Origin: Eubacterium sp.
GTDB lineage: Bacteria > Bacillota > Clostridia > Lachnospirales > Lachnospiraceae
Direction: 5' to 3'
NCBI GenBank assembly: GCA_017433295.1
Contig: JAFRHL010000034.1
Span: forward strand, 124,001 to 188,000
Length of the DNA: 64,000 bases
Of this stretch, positions 8,798 through 17,490 are shown piece by piece; within the stretch, counting starts at the first letter, position 1; each line of letters starts with the position of its first letter. A program made the position numbers and the translations under genes. Below the pieces are notes generated by a model. It was given only the letters and a program-made list of their open reading frames with translations, made no database searches and was not told the DNA's origin.

Positions 8798-11287
8798 ATG
8801 ACAGAACAATTATGGCGTATCAGAGTCTTCGGCATTGTTCAGGGAGTAGGATTCCGCCCTACAGTCAGCCGGCATGCGGATGCATGCCATATTCATGGTA
8901 ATGTCAGTAATGTGGGTCCCTATGTGGAGATTTGGGCAAAGGGCCTTGAGGAAGATCTGAGACATTTTATCGAAAAAATTGAATATGAACCGCCCAGGAG
9001 AGCGGCGATACTGAAGCTGACCGTGGAAGAAAAGGATCCGGGCAGGTTTTCCTTCTCTGATTTTTCCATCGTGGAAAGCGAGAAACGCCAGGGGGACATT
9101 TTTGTATCGCCGGACATAGCCATCTGTCCTGAATGCAAAAAGGAATTGTATGATCCGGCTGACCGCAGGTATCTGCATCCCTTTATCAACTGTACCTGCT
9201 GCGGACCCCGGCTTACCATTCTTGACGGTATGCCCTATGACCGGATAAGGACCAGCATGAAGGATTTTCCCATGTGCCCTGAATGTGAGTTTGAGTATAC
9301 CCATGCTTCCACCCGCCGCTATGATGCCCAGCCGGTCTGCTGTAATGACTGCGGTCCGGAAGTCTACCTGCTGGACAGGGAAGAGAGGGGACCGGAGGCC
9401 ATACGGGCTGCCAGGCAGATGATAAAGGATGGGGGCATTGTGGGTATCAAGGGAATTGGCGGATTTCATCTCTGCTGTGATGCAGCCAGTGAGCAGGCGG
9501 TATCCCTCCTGAGAAAACGCAAGAAGCGCCCGGTAAAACCCTTTGCGGTTATGATGAAGGATAAGGATGTTGTTCGCAGGGAATGCGATTTGTCTTTCTG
9601 TCCGCCGGACCTGATGGAGATCCTGGACGGGCACCAGAAGCCGATCCTGCTGCTTCCAAAGAGCGAGAGAGGGAGTCTGGCTGCTTCTGTGGCCCCCGGG
9701 AATCCCAGGGTAGGGGTGATGCTGCCCTATGCGCCCATTCATCTTTTGCTTTTTGATTATCAGGATGAGCTTAAGCTGCCGGATTGCCTGGTCATGACCA
9801 GTGCCAATACCTCAGGAGCACCCATTTGCAGGGACGACGAGGATGCCAGAAGGGAACTTTCGGGTCTGTGTGACCTGATCCTGTCCCATAACCGGCTGAT
9901 CCGGCTCAGGGCCGATGATACGGTAATGGATATTTTTGAAGGCAGGCCTTATATGATCCGCCGGTCCCGGGGATATGCTCCCCTGCCGGTAATGACCTCG
10001 GAGGAACTGACCGGGCAGGTGCTGGCCATCGGCGGTGAACTGAAGAATACCTTCTGTATAGGCAAAAACCAGTTATATTATCCCTCCCCCTATATCGGAG
10101 ATATGGAGGATGCCAGGACGGTCCGGGCTTTAAAGGAATCCGTAAAAAGGATGCAGGAATTGCTGGAGGCTTCCCCTTCCATTGTGGCCTGTGATCTGCA
10201 TCCCGGCTATAACACCACAGCGGTGGCCCGGGAGCTGGCAGGAGCCGGTGGAAGGGATGATCCGGGTGATCTGGAGGATCTGGGTAATCCGGATAAGCCG
10301 GGCCTGACCCTGTATCCCGTCCAGCACCATTATGCCCATATTCTTTCCTGTATGGCGGAGAATGACTATTCGGGACAGGTGATCGGGGTTTCCTTTGACG
10401 GGACCGGATACGGGACAGACGGCACCATCTGGGGAGGAGAATTCCTGCTGGCCGATTACGAAGGATTTAAAAGGCCGGGATCCATCCGGCCGTTTTTACA
10501 CGTGGGCGGGGATACCGCCTCCCGGCAGGGCTGGCGCATCGCAGTCTCGCTGATATACAGTCTCTATGGAAGGGAGAAGGGAAGCCGGATCATTGACCGG
10601 CTGAAGGTCTGCGACGGGAAAACCGCCGGAGTTCTTATGACCATGGCGGCCCGGCGGATCAATACGGTGAAATCAACCAGTGCAGGCCGGATCTTTGATG
10701 CTGTCAGTGCCATTTTGGGCATTTGCAGGGAGAACAGCTATGAAGGCGAGGCCTCCACATTCCTCCAGTTTGCTGCCGAGAGGTATGAAGCCCGGATGTC
10801 TGTTCTGGACAAGGGGAAAGATATTGTTGATTGTTTTTCTGTAAATATCCGGAAGGAATCTGGTTTATCCGGAGAACAAACCGGATTTGAGTGGATTGAC
10901 ACTGATTTACCAGGGGAAGGAGAAAGCTGCTTTCAGCTTAAAACGGATGACCTGGTGAAATATATTATCGAAAAGACACTGGAGGGTGCCGATGCGGAAG
11001 AGATGGCATATGAATTCCATAGTATGCTGGCATCGGCCATTGTTCAGGGCTGTATTTATTTAAGAAATCAGGCAAAACTGAATACCGTGGCCCTGAGCGG
11101 GGGTGTCTGGCAGAATCAGCTGCTGCTGAGGCTTACCACAGGGCTTCTTAAACAGGCAGGCTTTCAGGTCCTGACCCACCAGCTCATTCCGCCTAATGAT
11201 GGGGGAATCTGTCTGGGACAGGCCGCAGCGGCCATGCATTATATTAACCGAAAGAATTGTACTGCTGTTAACGGAACAGATAAATAA
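8798..11287 (+). CDS. hypF: Carbamoyltransferase HypF
   Basis: First enzyme of cyanide-ligand synthesis in [NiFe]-hydrogenase maturation: it transfers carbamoyl from carbamoyl phosphate to the C-terminal cysteine of HypE. Domains in order: acylphosphatase (VQGVGFRP, residues about 5-95), two zinc fingers with CxxC-x18-CxxC spacing (C110/113/132/135 and C160/163/182/185), YrdC-like nucleotide domain (about 200-385, KRPVKPFAVMMKD), and Kae1-like domain with HHYAH and SFDGTGYG...WGGEF. At 829 residues it is slightly long, partly from a Gly/Asp-rich stretch just before HHYAH. It lies between the first nitrogenase-like set and hypC. Confidence 0.97.
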   Translation: MTEQLWRIRVFGIVQGVGFRPTVSRHADACHIHGNVSNVGPYVEIWAKGLEEDLRHFIEKIEYEPPRRAAILKLTVEEKDPGRFSFSDFSIVESEKRQGDIFVSPDIAICPECKKELYDPADRRYLHPFINCTCCGPRLTILDGMPYDRIRTSMKDFPMCPECEFEYTHASTRRYDAQPVCCNDCGPEVYLLDREERGPEAIRAARQMIKDGGIVGIKGIGGFHLCCDAASEQAVSLLRKRKKRPVKPFAVMMKDKDVVRRECDLSFCPPDLMEILDGHQKPILLLPKSERGSLAASVAPGNPRVGVMLPYAPIHLLLFDYQDELKLPDCLVMTSANTSGAPICRDDEDARRELSGLCDLILSHNRLIRLRADDTVMDIFEGRPYMIRRSRGYAPLPVMTSEELTGQVLAIGGELKNTFCIGKNQLYYPSPYIGDMEDARTVRALKESVKRMQELLEASPSIVACDLHPGYNTTAVARELAGAGGRDDPGDLEDLGNPDKPGLTLYPVQHHYAHILSCMAENDYSGQVIGVSFDGTGYGTDGTIWGGEFLLADYEGFKRPGSIRPFLHVGGDTASRQGWRIAVSLIYSLYGREKGSRIIDRLKVCDGKTAGVLMTMAARRINTVKSTSAGRIFDAVSAILGICRENSYEGEASTFLQFAAERYEARMSVLDKGKDIVDCFSVNIRKESGLSGEQTGFEWIDTDLPGEGESCFQLKTDDLVKYIIEKTLEGADAEEMAYEFHSMLASAIVQGCIYLRNQAKLNTVALSGGVWQNQLLLRLTTGLLKQAGFQVLTHQLIPPNDGGICLGQAAAAMHYINRKNCTAVNGTDK

Positions 11288-11328
11288 GAGAAAATGCTGA
11301 TCATATCAGCCAGAAAGGAATGAGAAAG

Positions 11329-11529
11329 ATGTGTGTTGGACTTCCGGCAAAAATTATGACCATGAAAGACGGTGCTGCCATTGTGGACGCGTCCGGCGCC
11401 AGAAGGGAGATCTCCACGGAGCTTCTTACAGATCTGGAGCCGGGAGACTATGTGATGGTCCATGCGGGGATCGCCATCGCAAAGATCACGGATGAGGAAG
11501 AGGATGATTTTCTGGAGGATCTTTTATGA
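11329..11529 (+). CDS. hypC: Hydrogenase maturation chaperone HypC
   Basis: Small chaperone that carries the Fe(CN)2CO unit with HypD. The family needs Cys directly after the initiator Met; starting at ATG 11329 gives MCVGLPAK, and AGAAAGGA (11312-11319) is correctly spaced for it, whereas ATG 11320 touches the SD. 66 residues with an acidic C-terminus, slightly short for the family. The stop overlaps hypD (ATGA). The usual partner is a hydrogenase large subunit precursor, and none is seen here. Confidence 0.95.
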   Translation: MCVGLPAKIMTMKDGAAIVDASGARREISTELLTDLEPGDYVMVHAGIAIAKITDEEEDDFLEDLL

Positions 11530-12578
11530 GTAAAGGGAACAGTAAACTGGATGCCGCAAAAAGAATAATACAGGAATATGACGGCCCCCCTGTGAGGATC
11601 ATGGAAGTGTGCGGTACCCATACCCACGAGATCTTCCGACTGGGTGTCCGGAAACTGCTGCCGGATAAAGTACACCTGATCTCAGGACCCGGCTGTCCGG
11701 TCTGTGTGACACCGGTGGATTATATCGATGAAGCAATATGGCTGGCCCTTACGGAAAAGGTGACCATCTGCACCTTCGGAGACCTGGTGAGGGTTCCCGG
11801 AACAAAAGACAGCCTGGCAGGGGCCAGGGCCAGGGGCGCAAAGATCCATGTGGTATACTCACCGGCAGATGCACTGAAGTATGCCGCTGATCATCCCCTT
11901 GAGGAGGTGGTATTTCTGTCGGTGGGCTTTGAGACCACCACACCGGCGGTCTGTCTCACCATGAAGGACGCCCAAAATGAGAATATATACAACTACAGTG
12001 TGCTGACGGCCAATAAAACCATGCCGAAAGCCTATGAAGCCATGAAGGACAGCACAGATGTTTATATTTATCCGGGACATGTGAATGCCATCATGGGGAC
12101 CGGGATCTGCCGCAGGCTCCTTTTAGAGGGTGTCAGCGGAGTCGTTACAGGTTTTGGCCCGGGAGACATCCTTAGAGCCTTTGCCGTGATACTGAAAAAG
12201 TTCCCGGAAGGGAAACCCTTCTTTGTGAATGCCTACCCCAGAGTGGTCAGCGATGAGGGAAGTGCTGCAGCTCAGGAACTGATGCGGGAGTGGATGGAAC
12301 CCTGTGATGCGGAATGGAGAGGGATCGGTGTCATGAAGGACTCCGGCCTCAGGATCAGAGAATGCTTCAGTCAGTTTGATGCCCGGATCAGATACCATAT
12401 TCCTGCCATGAAAGGCCGGTCTAATCCGGCCTGCCGGTGCGGGGAAGTCCTGCAGGGAAAATGTAAACCGACGGACTGTAAGGTTTTCGGAAAGGCCTGT
12501 ACGCCCCTGCATCCCGTGGGAGCCTGCATGGTTTCCGGGGAAGGAGCCTGTTCAGCCTTTTATCAGTATGGAACCTGA
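11526..12578 (+). CDS. hypD: Fe(CN)2CO assembly protein HypD
   Basis: Scaffold iron-sulfur protein on which Fe(CN)2CO is built with HypC and HypE. 350 residues, normal length. Visible: MEVCGTHTHEIFR, GPGCPVCVTP, FETTTPAV, the YPGHVNAIMG segment, and the C-terminal cysteine-rich [4Fe-4S] region (CRCGEVLQGKCKPTDC followed by ACTPLHPVGACMVS). All hallmark cysteines appear present. Coupled to hypC by a four-base overlap. Confidence 0.97.
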   Translation: MSKGNSKLDAAKRIIQEYDGPPVRIMEVCGTHTHEIFRLGVRKLLPDKVHLISGPGCPVCVTPVDYIDEAIWLALTEKVTICTFGDLVRVPGTKDSLAGARARGAKIHVVYSPADALKYAADHPLEEVVFLSVGFETTTPAVCLTMKDAQNENIYNYSVLTANKTMPKAYEAMKDSTDVYIYPGHVNAIMGTGICRRLLLEGVSGVVTGFGPGDILRAFAVILKKFPEGKPFFVNAYPRVVSDEGSAAAQELMREWMEPCDAEWRGIGVMKDSGLRIRECFSQFDARIRYHIPAMKGRSNPACRCGEVLQGKCKPTDCKVFGKACTPLHPVGACMVSGEGACSAFYQYGT

Positions 12579-12645
12579 TGTTCCGGCTGCAACCGACTGG
12601 ACAAGTCAGTCAGATATAAACTTCAGTTTATAGAGGAGAAAACAT

Positions 12646-13650
12646 ATGGACAAGAATGTAACACTGGCCCACGGAGCCGGTGGAAAACAGACATCCTGGC
12701 TTATCGACCAGGTATTTAAGAAATATTTCGCAAATCCTCAGTTTACCAGCGACGATGCAGCGGTCCTTGAACTGGATAAGGGGAGGCTGGCATTTACAAC
12801 GGACGGCTTTATCGTCTCTCCGGCTGAGTTTCCGGGAGGCAATATCGGAAAGCTTTCTATCTGTGGAACGGTAAATGACCTGGCCTGTATGGGGGCCAAA
12901 CCCCTGTACCTTACCTGTGCCTTCGTGATCGAAGAGGGTTTCCCTTTGGACCGGCTTGAAAAGATTGCCGCTTCCATGGCAGACACTGCAGCCGAGGCAG
13001 GAGTAAGTATTGTTGCGGGGGATACCAAGGTGGCAGGCAAAGGCCAGGTGGACGGAGTATTTATTACCACCACAGGGATCGGAAGGATCCGGGAGGGGGT
13101 AAGGACCTCCGGCGCTGCCGCGAAACCGGGAGACCAGGTCATCGTAAGCGGTGATATCGGAAGACATGGATGTACGATCCTTCTGGAAAGGGAGGATTTT
13201 GGAATAGACGCAAAGGTAAGCAGCGATTGCGCGCCCCTGTGGCAGGCCGTTTCGGATATTCTCTCAGTAACGGAGGATGTCCATGTGATCCGGGATGCCA
13301 CCAGGGGAGGTGTCGGCACTGTTCTGTATGAAATAGCCGGGCAAAGCAATGTTGGGATAAAACTGGACTCGGAGGCTGTTCCGGTGCAGGATGAAGTGAA
13401 GGGAGTCTGCGGTATGCTGGGCCTGGAGCCCCTGTATCTGGCCTGTGAAGGACGGCTGGTGATTGTGGTGCCAAAGGAGCATGCCCGGGCTGTGCTGGAT
13501 GTCCTCCACCGGGGGAAATATACAGAAAACGCGGCGGTGATCGGTGAGATCACGGAAGATATGCCGGGCAGGGTGATCATGACAACGGAGATCGGGGCAG
13601 AGACCCTGCTGCCGGAACCGAGGGGGGAACTGCTGCCCAGGATATGCTGA
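12646..13650 (+). CDS. hypE: Hydrogenase maturation protein HypE
   Basis: ATP-dependent dehydratase that turns the carbamoyl group on its own C-terminal cysteine into thiocyanate and donates cyanide to HypC-HypD. 334 residues of the PurM-like fold: AHGAGGK near the start, TDGFIVSP, GTVNDLACMGA, GDTKV, DATRGGVGT. The protein ends in PRIC, the essential C-terminal cysteine, so it should be functional. SD GAGGAGAAAA before ATG. A 67-base gap after hypD shows no clear terminator, so it is probably in the same operon. Confidence 0.97.
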   Translation: MDKNVTLAHGAGGKQTSWLIDQVFKKYFANPQFTSDDAAVLELDKGRLAFTTDGFIVSPAEFPGGNIGKLSICGTVNDLACMGAKPLYLTCAFVIEEGFPLDRLEKIAASMADTAAEAGVSIVAGDTKVAGKGQVDGVFITTTGIGRIREGVRTSGAAAKPGDQVIVSGDIGRHGCTILLEREDFGIDAKVSSDCAPLWQAVSDILSVTEDVHVIRDATRGGVGTVLYEIAGQSNVGIKLDSEAVPVQDEVKGVCGMLGLEPLYLACEGRLVIVVPKEHARAVLDVLHRGKYTENAAVIGEITEDMPGRVIMTTEIGAETLLPEPRGELLPRIC

Positions 13651-13696
13651 CAAACAGGAAATGAGTTAGAAAGAGAATTATAAGGAGCAAAAGAGA

Positions 13697-13942
13697 ATGG
13701 ATACCAGAGTAGCCATTTTATCGGTGATCGTTGAAAATACTGACAGTACCGAGGAATTAAACAGTATCATTCACGAGTATTCCCGTTTTGTTGTGGGCCG
13801 GATGGGGATCCCCTACCATAAACGCAATATTAATATCATCAGTCTGGTGGTGGATGCTCCCCAGAATGAGATCAGTTCTCTTTCGGGAAGGATCGGAAGG
13901 CTTGCGGGAGTGACGGCAAAGGCAGCCTATGCGAAACTGTGA
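13697..13942 (+). CDS. TM1266-type ACT-like domain protein (putative hydrogenase-system regulator family)
   Basis: 81 residues. The pattern RVAILSVIVEN...LNSIIHEYSRFVVGRMGIPY....INIISLVVDAP..EISSLSGRIGRLAGVTAKAAY resembles the TM1266 family, a small NikR/ACT-like fold usually encoded beside [FeFe]-hydrogenase genes and named a putative iron-only hydrogenase system regulator. It has no DNA-binding helix of its own. Placed between hypE and the second NifH-like gene, it may sense a metal or small molecule for the cluster (inference). Confidence 0.78.
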   Translation: MDTRVAILSVIVENTDSTEELNSIIHEYSRFVVGRMGIPYHKRNINIISLVVDAPQNEISSLSGRIGRLAGVTAKAAYAKL

Positions 13943-13985
13943 TGAAAAGACTGCCGGAACAGGATAAGGGGGACGCGGGAATAAT

Positions 13986-14759
13986 ATGTTAAAAATAGCG
14001 GTATACGGAAAGGGTGGTATCGGAAAGTCCACAACCATTGCAAATGTCGCTGCCGTACTGGCCATGAAGGGCTATACCGTGATGCAGATCGGCTGTGATC
14101 CAAAAGCAGACTCCACGGTGCTTCTGCGTCATCGTGAGCCGGTGACAACGGTGCTGGACCTGATACGGGAAAGAAAAAATGATTTTGAACTTGAAGATAT
14201 GGTAAAGAAGGGCTTTGCCGGAGTGCTTTGTGTAGAAGCGGGGGGACCTGCCCCCGGAATGGGCTGTGCCGGCAGGGGGATCATCGCGGCCCTGGAGAAG
14301 CTTCAGGAAAAAGGTGCCTATGATTTTTACCGGCCGGATATCATTTTATATGATGTTCTGGGGGATGTGGTCTGCGGCGGTTTTTCCATGCCCATGAGGA
14401 AAGGATACGCAGATAAAGTTTTTATTGTAACCTCCGGGGAGAATATGTCCATCCATGCCGCAGCCAACATTGCCATGGCCGTGGAGAATTTTAAAAACCG
14501 GGGATACGCTTCCCTGGGCGGTCTGATATTAAACAGAAGAAATGTGAAAAGAGAAGAGGAGAAGGTACAGGAGCTGGCGGATGATTTTCATACGGGGATC
14601 GTCTCCGCTTTAAGCCGCAGCCCCCTGGTGGAGGATGCCGAGGAAATGGGCCAGTGTGTCATGGAAGCTTTTCCTGACAGTGAAATGGCAGAGGAATACC
14701 GGATCCTTGCCGCGGAGATCCTTAAAGTCTGCAAAAAGGAAGCGGACGATGGAGCCTGA
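13986..14759 (+). CDS. NifH/BchL/CfbC-like Fe protein 2
   Basis: Second nitrogenase-reductase-like ATPase, 257 residues. Same hallmarks as copy 1: [18 protein letters not shown], and cluster cysteines in GMGCAGRGI and DVVCGGF; it is clearly a paralogue, with near-identical N-terminal motifs. Differences concentrate after residue 50 and at the C-terminus (it ends KKEADDGA), so the two probably dock on different D/K partners. The D-like gene begins 30 bases after its stop. Confidence 0.9.
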   Translation: MLKIAVYGKGGIGKSTTIANVAAVLAMKGYTVMQIGCDPKADSTVLLRHREPVTTVLDLIRERKNDFELEDMVKKGFAGVLCVEAGGPAPGMGCAGRGIIAALEKLQEKGAYDFYRPDIILYDVLGDVVCGGFSMPMRKGYADKVFIVTSGENMSIHAAANIAMAVENFKNRGYASLGGLILNRRNVKREEEKVQELADDFHTGIVSALSRSPLVEDAEEMGQCVMEAFPDSEMAEEYRILAAEILKVCKKEADDGA

Positions 14760-14789
14760 TAGACAGGACTACAGAAAGGTACTGAAATT

Positions 14790-16178
14790 TTGCTGAAAAT
14801 GATTCACGGCAGGCAGGAAGAACGGCTGCCTGCCGATAAGGAAATGATATATATAAAGGATGCTGCCTGGCCGGTTCCTTTTAAAGCAGGACTGGAATAC
14901 AACAGCCCCTGCCATGGCCCCTGGAATATCGTCCATATCGGGATGGCAGTTCCCGGCTCCCACCAGATCTATGTCTGCGGCGCCAACTGCAACCGGGGCG
15001 TGGTGCTTACAGCTGCGGAGATGAAGGCCTCCCACAGATACTCCACCCTGGCCCTTTTTGAAGAAGACCTGACAGGCGCGGATATGGAGAGTCTGGTCAT
15101 CGACGGGGTGACGGAAATTATTGAGAAGCTTCCGGAAAAACCGCCCCTGGTCTTTGTGTTTACGGTCTGCGTCCACCGGTTTATGGGGCTGGATCTTTCT
15201 TATATCTACAGTGTCCTGCGGGAACGCTTTTCTGACATTATCTTTGTGGAAAGCGCCATGGAACCCATATCCCAGAAGGGTGGGCTGACTCCGGAGCAGA
15301 GGCTTCGGGATGGAATGCATTCCTTTCTCACAGCCCGGAGGAGCGGCCGTGGAGACCAGAACCAAAATTGTAATGAACCGGGAAAGAAACAGATCAGCAT
15401 TATCGGCGGTGACTTTCCCATTGAGGAAGGCAGCGAGATAAAGCTGATGATGCGTGAAGCCGGCATCCTTATCAGGGAAAGCTCCTCCTGCCAAAGCTTT
15501 GAAGAATACCTGTCCATGGGTGACAGCAGCCTTTTTCTCTGCTGTTATCCGACGGCAGTCTATGGGGTGGAGAAGCTTGCGAAAAGACTGGGAAAGCCCT
15601 GGCTTTATCTGCCGGACAGCTTTTCTTATGATGAGATCCGTCAGCAGATAAAGCGGCTGGAAGGTCAGCTGCAAAGCCTTACAGGAAAGAAATGCACCGT
15701 GGATCACGAGACCCTGGTACTGGAATGTGAACAGGCTTTAGAGGAGACCCGAAATCTGATCGGTGAGACCGGGATTGCCATAGACGCTTCGGCTGTACCC
15801 AGATATCTGGGCCTGGCCAGACTCCTCCTGACCCATGGCTTCCATGTGATCAGATTATACGGCGATGTCTTTTCCCCGGAAGAAAAAGAGGACTACCACT
15901 GGCTGATCCGGCACGCTCCTGATCTGACCATCTGTCCCACCATACATCCGGGTATGAGAGTATTCCCCAGAGGGCAGGAGGAGAAGGTCCTGGCCATCGG
16001 CCAGAAAGCAGCCTATTTTCACCAGACTCCTTATTTTGTAAATATCGTTCAGGGGGCAGGCCTGCATGGCTATGACGGCATAAAAAAGCTGGCAAAGATG
16101 ATGCGGGAAGCTTTCCTGGCAAAGAAGGACACCAGAGACCTGGTGGGCCGGAAAGGATTGGGGTGTGAGACATACTGA
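14790..16178 (+). CDS. Nitrogenase-like component 1 protein, NifD-like (copy 2)
   Basis: Paralogue of the gene at 6271, 462 residues. TTG 14790 has AGAAAGGT at good spacing; ATG 14799 is the alternative. Cysteines: C41 (NSPCHG), C63 and C67 (VCGANC), C127 (TVCVHRFMGLD). C41, C67 and C127 match the three P-cluster cysteines of NifD, with the first two 26 residues apart as in NifD. C251-C252 (LCCYPTAVYG) aligns with the HCYRS segment of NifD, so the cofactor cysteine (NifD Cys275) appears kept, but the position of NifD His442 (near NIVQGAGLHGYDG) is not His. It may hold a cluster or cofactor unlike FeMo-co. Confidence 0.82.
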   Translation: MLKMIHGRQEERLPADKEMIYIKDAAWPVPFKAGLEYNSPCHGPWNIVHIGMAVPGSHQIYVCGANCNRGVVLTAAEMKASHRYSTLALFEEDLTGADMESLVIDGVTEIIEKLPEKPPLVFVFTVCVHRFMGLDLSYIYSVLRERFSDIIFVESAMEPISQKGGLTPEQRLRDGMHSFLTARRSGRGDQNQNCNEPGKKQISIIGGDFPIEEGSEIKLMMREAGILIRESSSCQSFEEYLSMGDSSLFLCCYPTAVYGVEKLAKRLGKPWLYLPDSFSYDEIRQQIKRLEGQLQSLTGKKCTVDHETLVLECEQALEETRNLIGETGIAIDASAVPRYLGLARLLLTHGFHVIRLYGDVFSPEEKEDYHWLIRHAPDLTICPTIHPGMRVFPRGQEEKVLAIGQKAAYFHQTPYFVNIVQGAGLHGYDGIKKLAKMMREAFLAKKDTRDLVGRKGLGCETY

Positions 16179-17464
16179 TGAAAAATACTTCTGTGATCCT
16201 ATCAACATATACGGCAGATGTTTCCGGAGTATGCTCTGCTCTGTATGAACTGGGGGGCATGGTGGTGATCCATGATCCCTCCGGCTGCAATTCCACCTAC
16301 AATACCCATGATGAGCCCAGATGGTACGACCAGGACAGCCTGATCTTTATTTCAGGGCTTTCTGAGATCGATGCCATTATGGGAAGTGATGATAAACTGA
16401 TTGATGATATCACCAGGGCCGCAGCCCGGCTTAAGCCCCGCTTTATCGCCCTGGTCCGTACCCCTGTCCCCTTAATGACAGGGGTGGATTTTGAGGGAAT
16501 CCGGGATATACTGGCAGAAGAAACCGGACTTCCCGTCTACTATTTTCCCACCAGCGGAATGCGTTCCTATATTCAGGGAGTCAATATGGCCCTGGCTGCC
16601 GTGGCCCGGCATATGGTGGCTGCTCCCGGGCAGAGACCGCAGGAAAATGGTCAGAATACGGATAAAATGAAAAAAACGGATAAAAACAGAAGAGTAAACC
16701 TTTTAGGGGTGACCCCCCTGGATTTTTCGGTGAACACGACTCTTTCCTCAATAAAAAAGCTTTTGTCGGCCCATAGATTTGAGACCCTGGCCTGCCTGGC
16801 CATGGGAAGCAGTCCGGAGGAGATCTCCCGGGCCGGGGAGGCGGATGTCAATCTGGTGGTTTCCTCGGCCGGGTTTGACGCAGCCTGTATTTTAAACCAA
16901 AGGTTCGGGACCCCTTACGTTGTGGGTCTTCCCGTGGGAGGTTTTGCTGATTATCTGATGGAGCTTCTGGAGGAGAGCATTATAGATAGAAATAACCGGA
17001 TAGGGTGGCGGAGCAGAAATACCGGTCATGAGAAGCGGAATGCCACAGACTACGGGAACAATGTTATCAGCACAAGACCTGAGATCGATGGCCCGGAGAT
17101 TTCTTATTCTGGGAAAAGAATCTGCCTCATTGGGGAGGCCGTGGCTGTCCGGTCCCTCCGGGAGGCCCTGCGGCTGGACCGGGCACTGGAAACCAAAGCC
17201 GTCTGCTGTCTGGAGACACCCGCCCCTCTCATGGATGAAGAAACAGTTTTTCTTGGCAGTGAAGAGGAAGTGCAGGAGGAGCTTGCCACGGCAGATGTGG
17301 TTGCGGCAGACCCCATGTACAGACCCGTCTGCCCGGAAGGGGTACAGTTTATTGATTTCCCCCATGAAGCATTTTCGGGCCGGATCTACAGAAATATCAT
17401 TCCGGATTTGACGAAAGCAGGGGATATCATATATAATGACCTGAGTAAGAAAGAAAAAATGTAA
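16178..17464 (+). CDS. Nitrogenase-like component 1 protein, NifK-like (copy 2)
   Basis: Paralogue of the gene at 7614, 428 residues; its ATG shares one base with the stop of the D-like gene. Conserved with copy 1 at the same positions: Asp14 (TADVSG), Cys37 (PSGCNS) and DEPRWYD, then SGL.EIDAIMG.DDKL. A Lys/Asn-rich linker around residue 155-172 and another polar insertion near 275-305 separate the domains. The pairing with the preceding D-like subunit is inferred from the overlap. Substrate unknown. Confidence 0.8.
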   Translation: MKNTSVILSTYTADVSGVCSALYELGGMVVIHDPSGCNSTYNTHDEPRWYDQDSLIFISGLSEIDAIMGSDDKLIDDITRAAARLKPRFIALVRTPVPLMTGVDFEGIRDILAEETGLPVYYFPTSGMRSYIQGVNMALAAVARHMVAAPGQRPQENGQNTDKMKKTDKNRRVNLLGVTPLDFSVNTTLSSIKKLLSAHRFETLACLAMGSSPEEISRAGEADVNLVVSSAGFDAACILNQRFGTPYVVGLPVGGFADYLMELLEESIIDRNNRIGWRSRNTGHEKRNATDYGNNVISTRPEIDGPEISYSGKRICLIGEAVAVRSLREALRLDRALETKAVCCLETPAPLMDEETVFLGSEEEVQEELATADVVAADPMYRPVCPEGVQFIDFPHEAFSGRIYRNIIPDLTKAGDIIYNDLSKKEKM

Positions 17465-17490
17465 AAAGATGGTAAAAAAGGAGCGGTGAT

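Noticed and set aside
12738-13580. Minus-strand open frame of 280 codons
   Set aside because: Opposite hypE, with Ser/Pro/Thr-rich composition typical of antisense shadows.
14769-15707. Minus-strand open frame of 312 codons
   Set aside because: Opposite the second NifD-like gene; no domain, no ribosome site.
5483-17464. Reading the cluster as a nitrogen-fixation operon
   Set aside because: No nifB, nifE or nifN, the D proteins lack the cofactor histidine and the K proteins lack most P-cluster cysteines, so N2 reduction is not supported.
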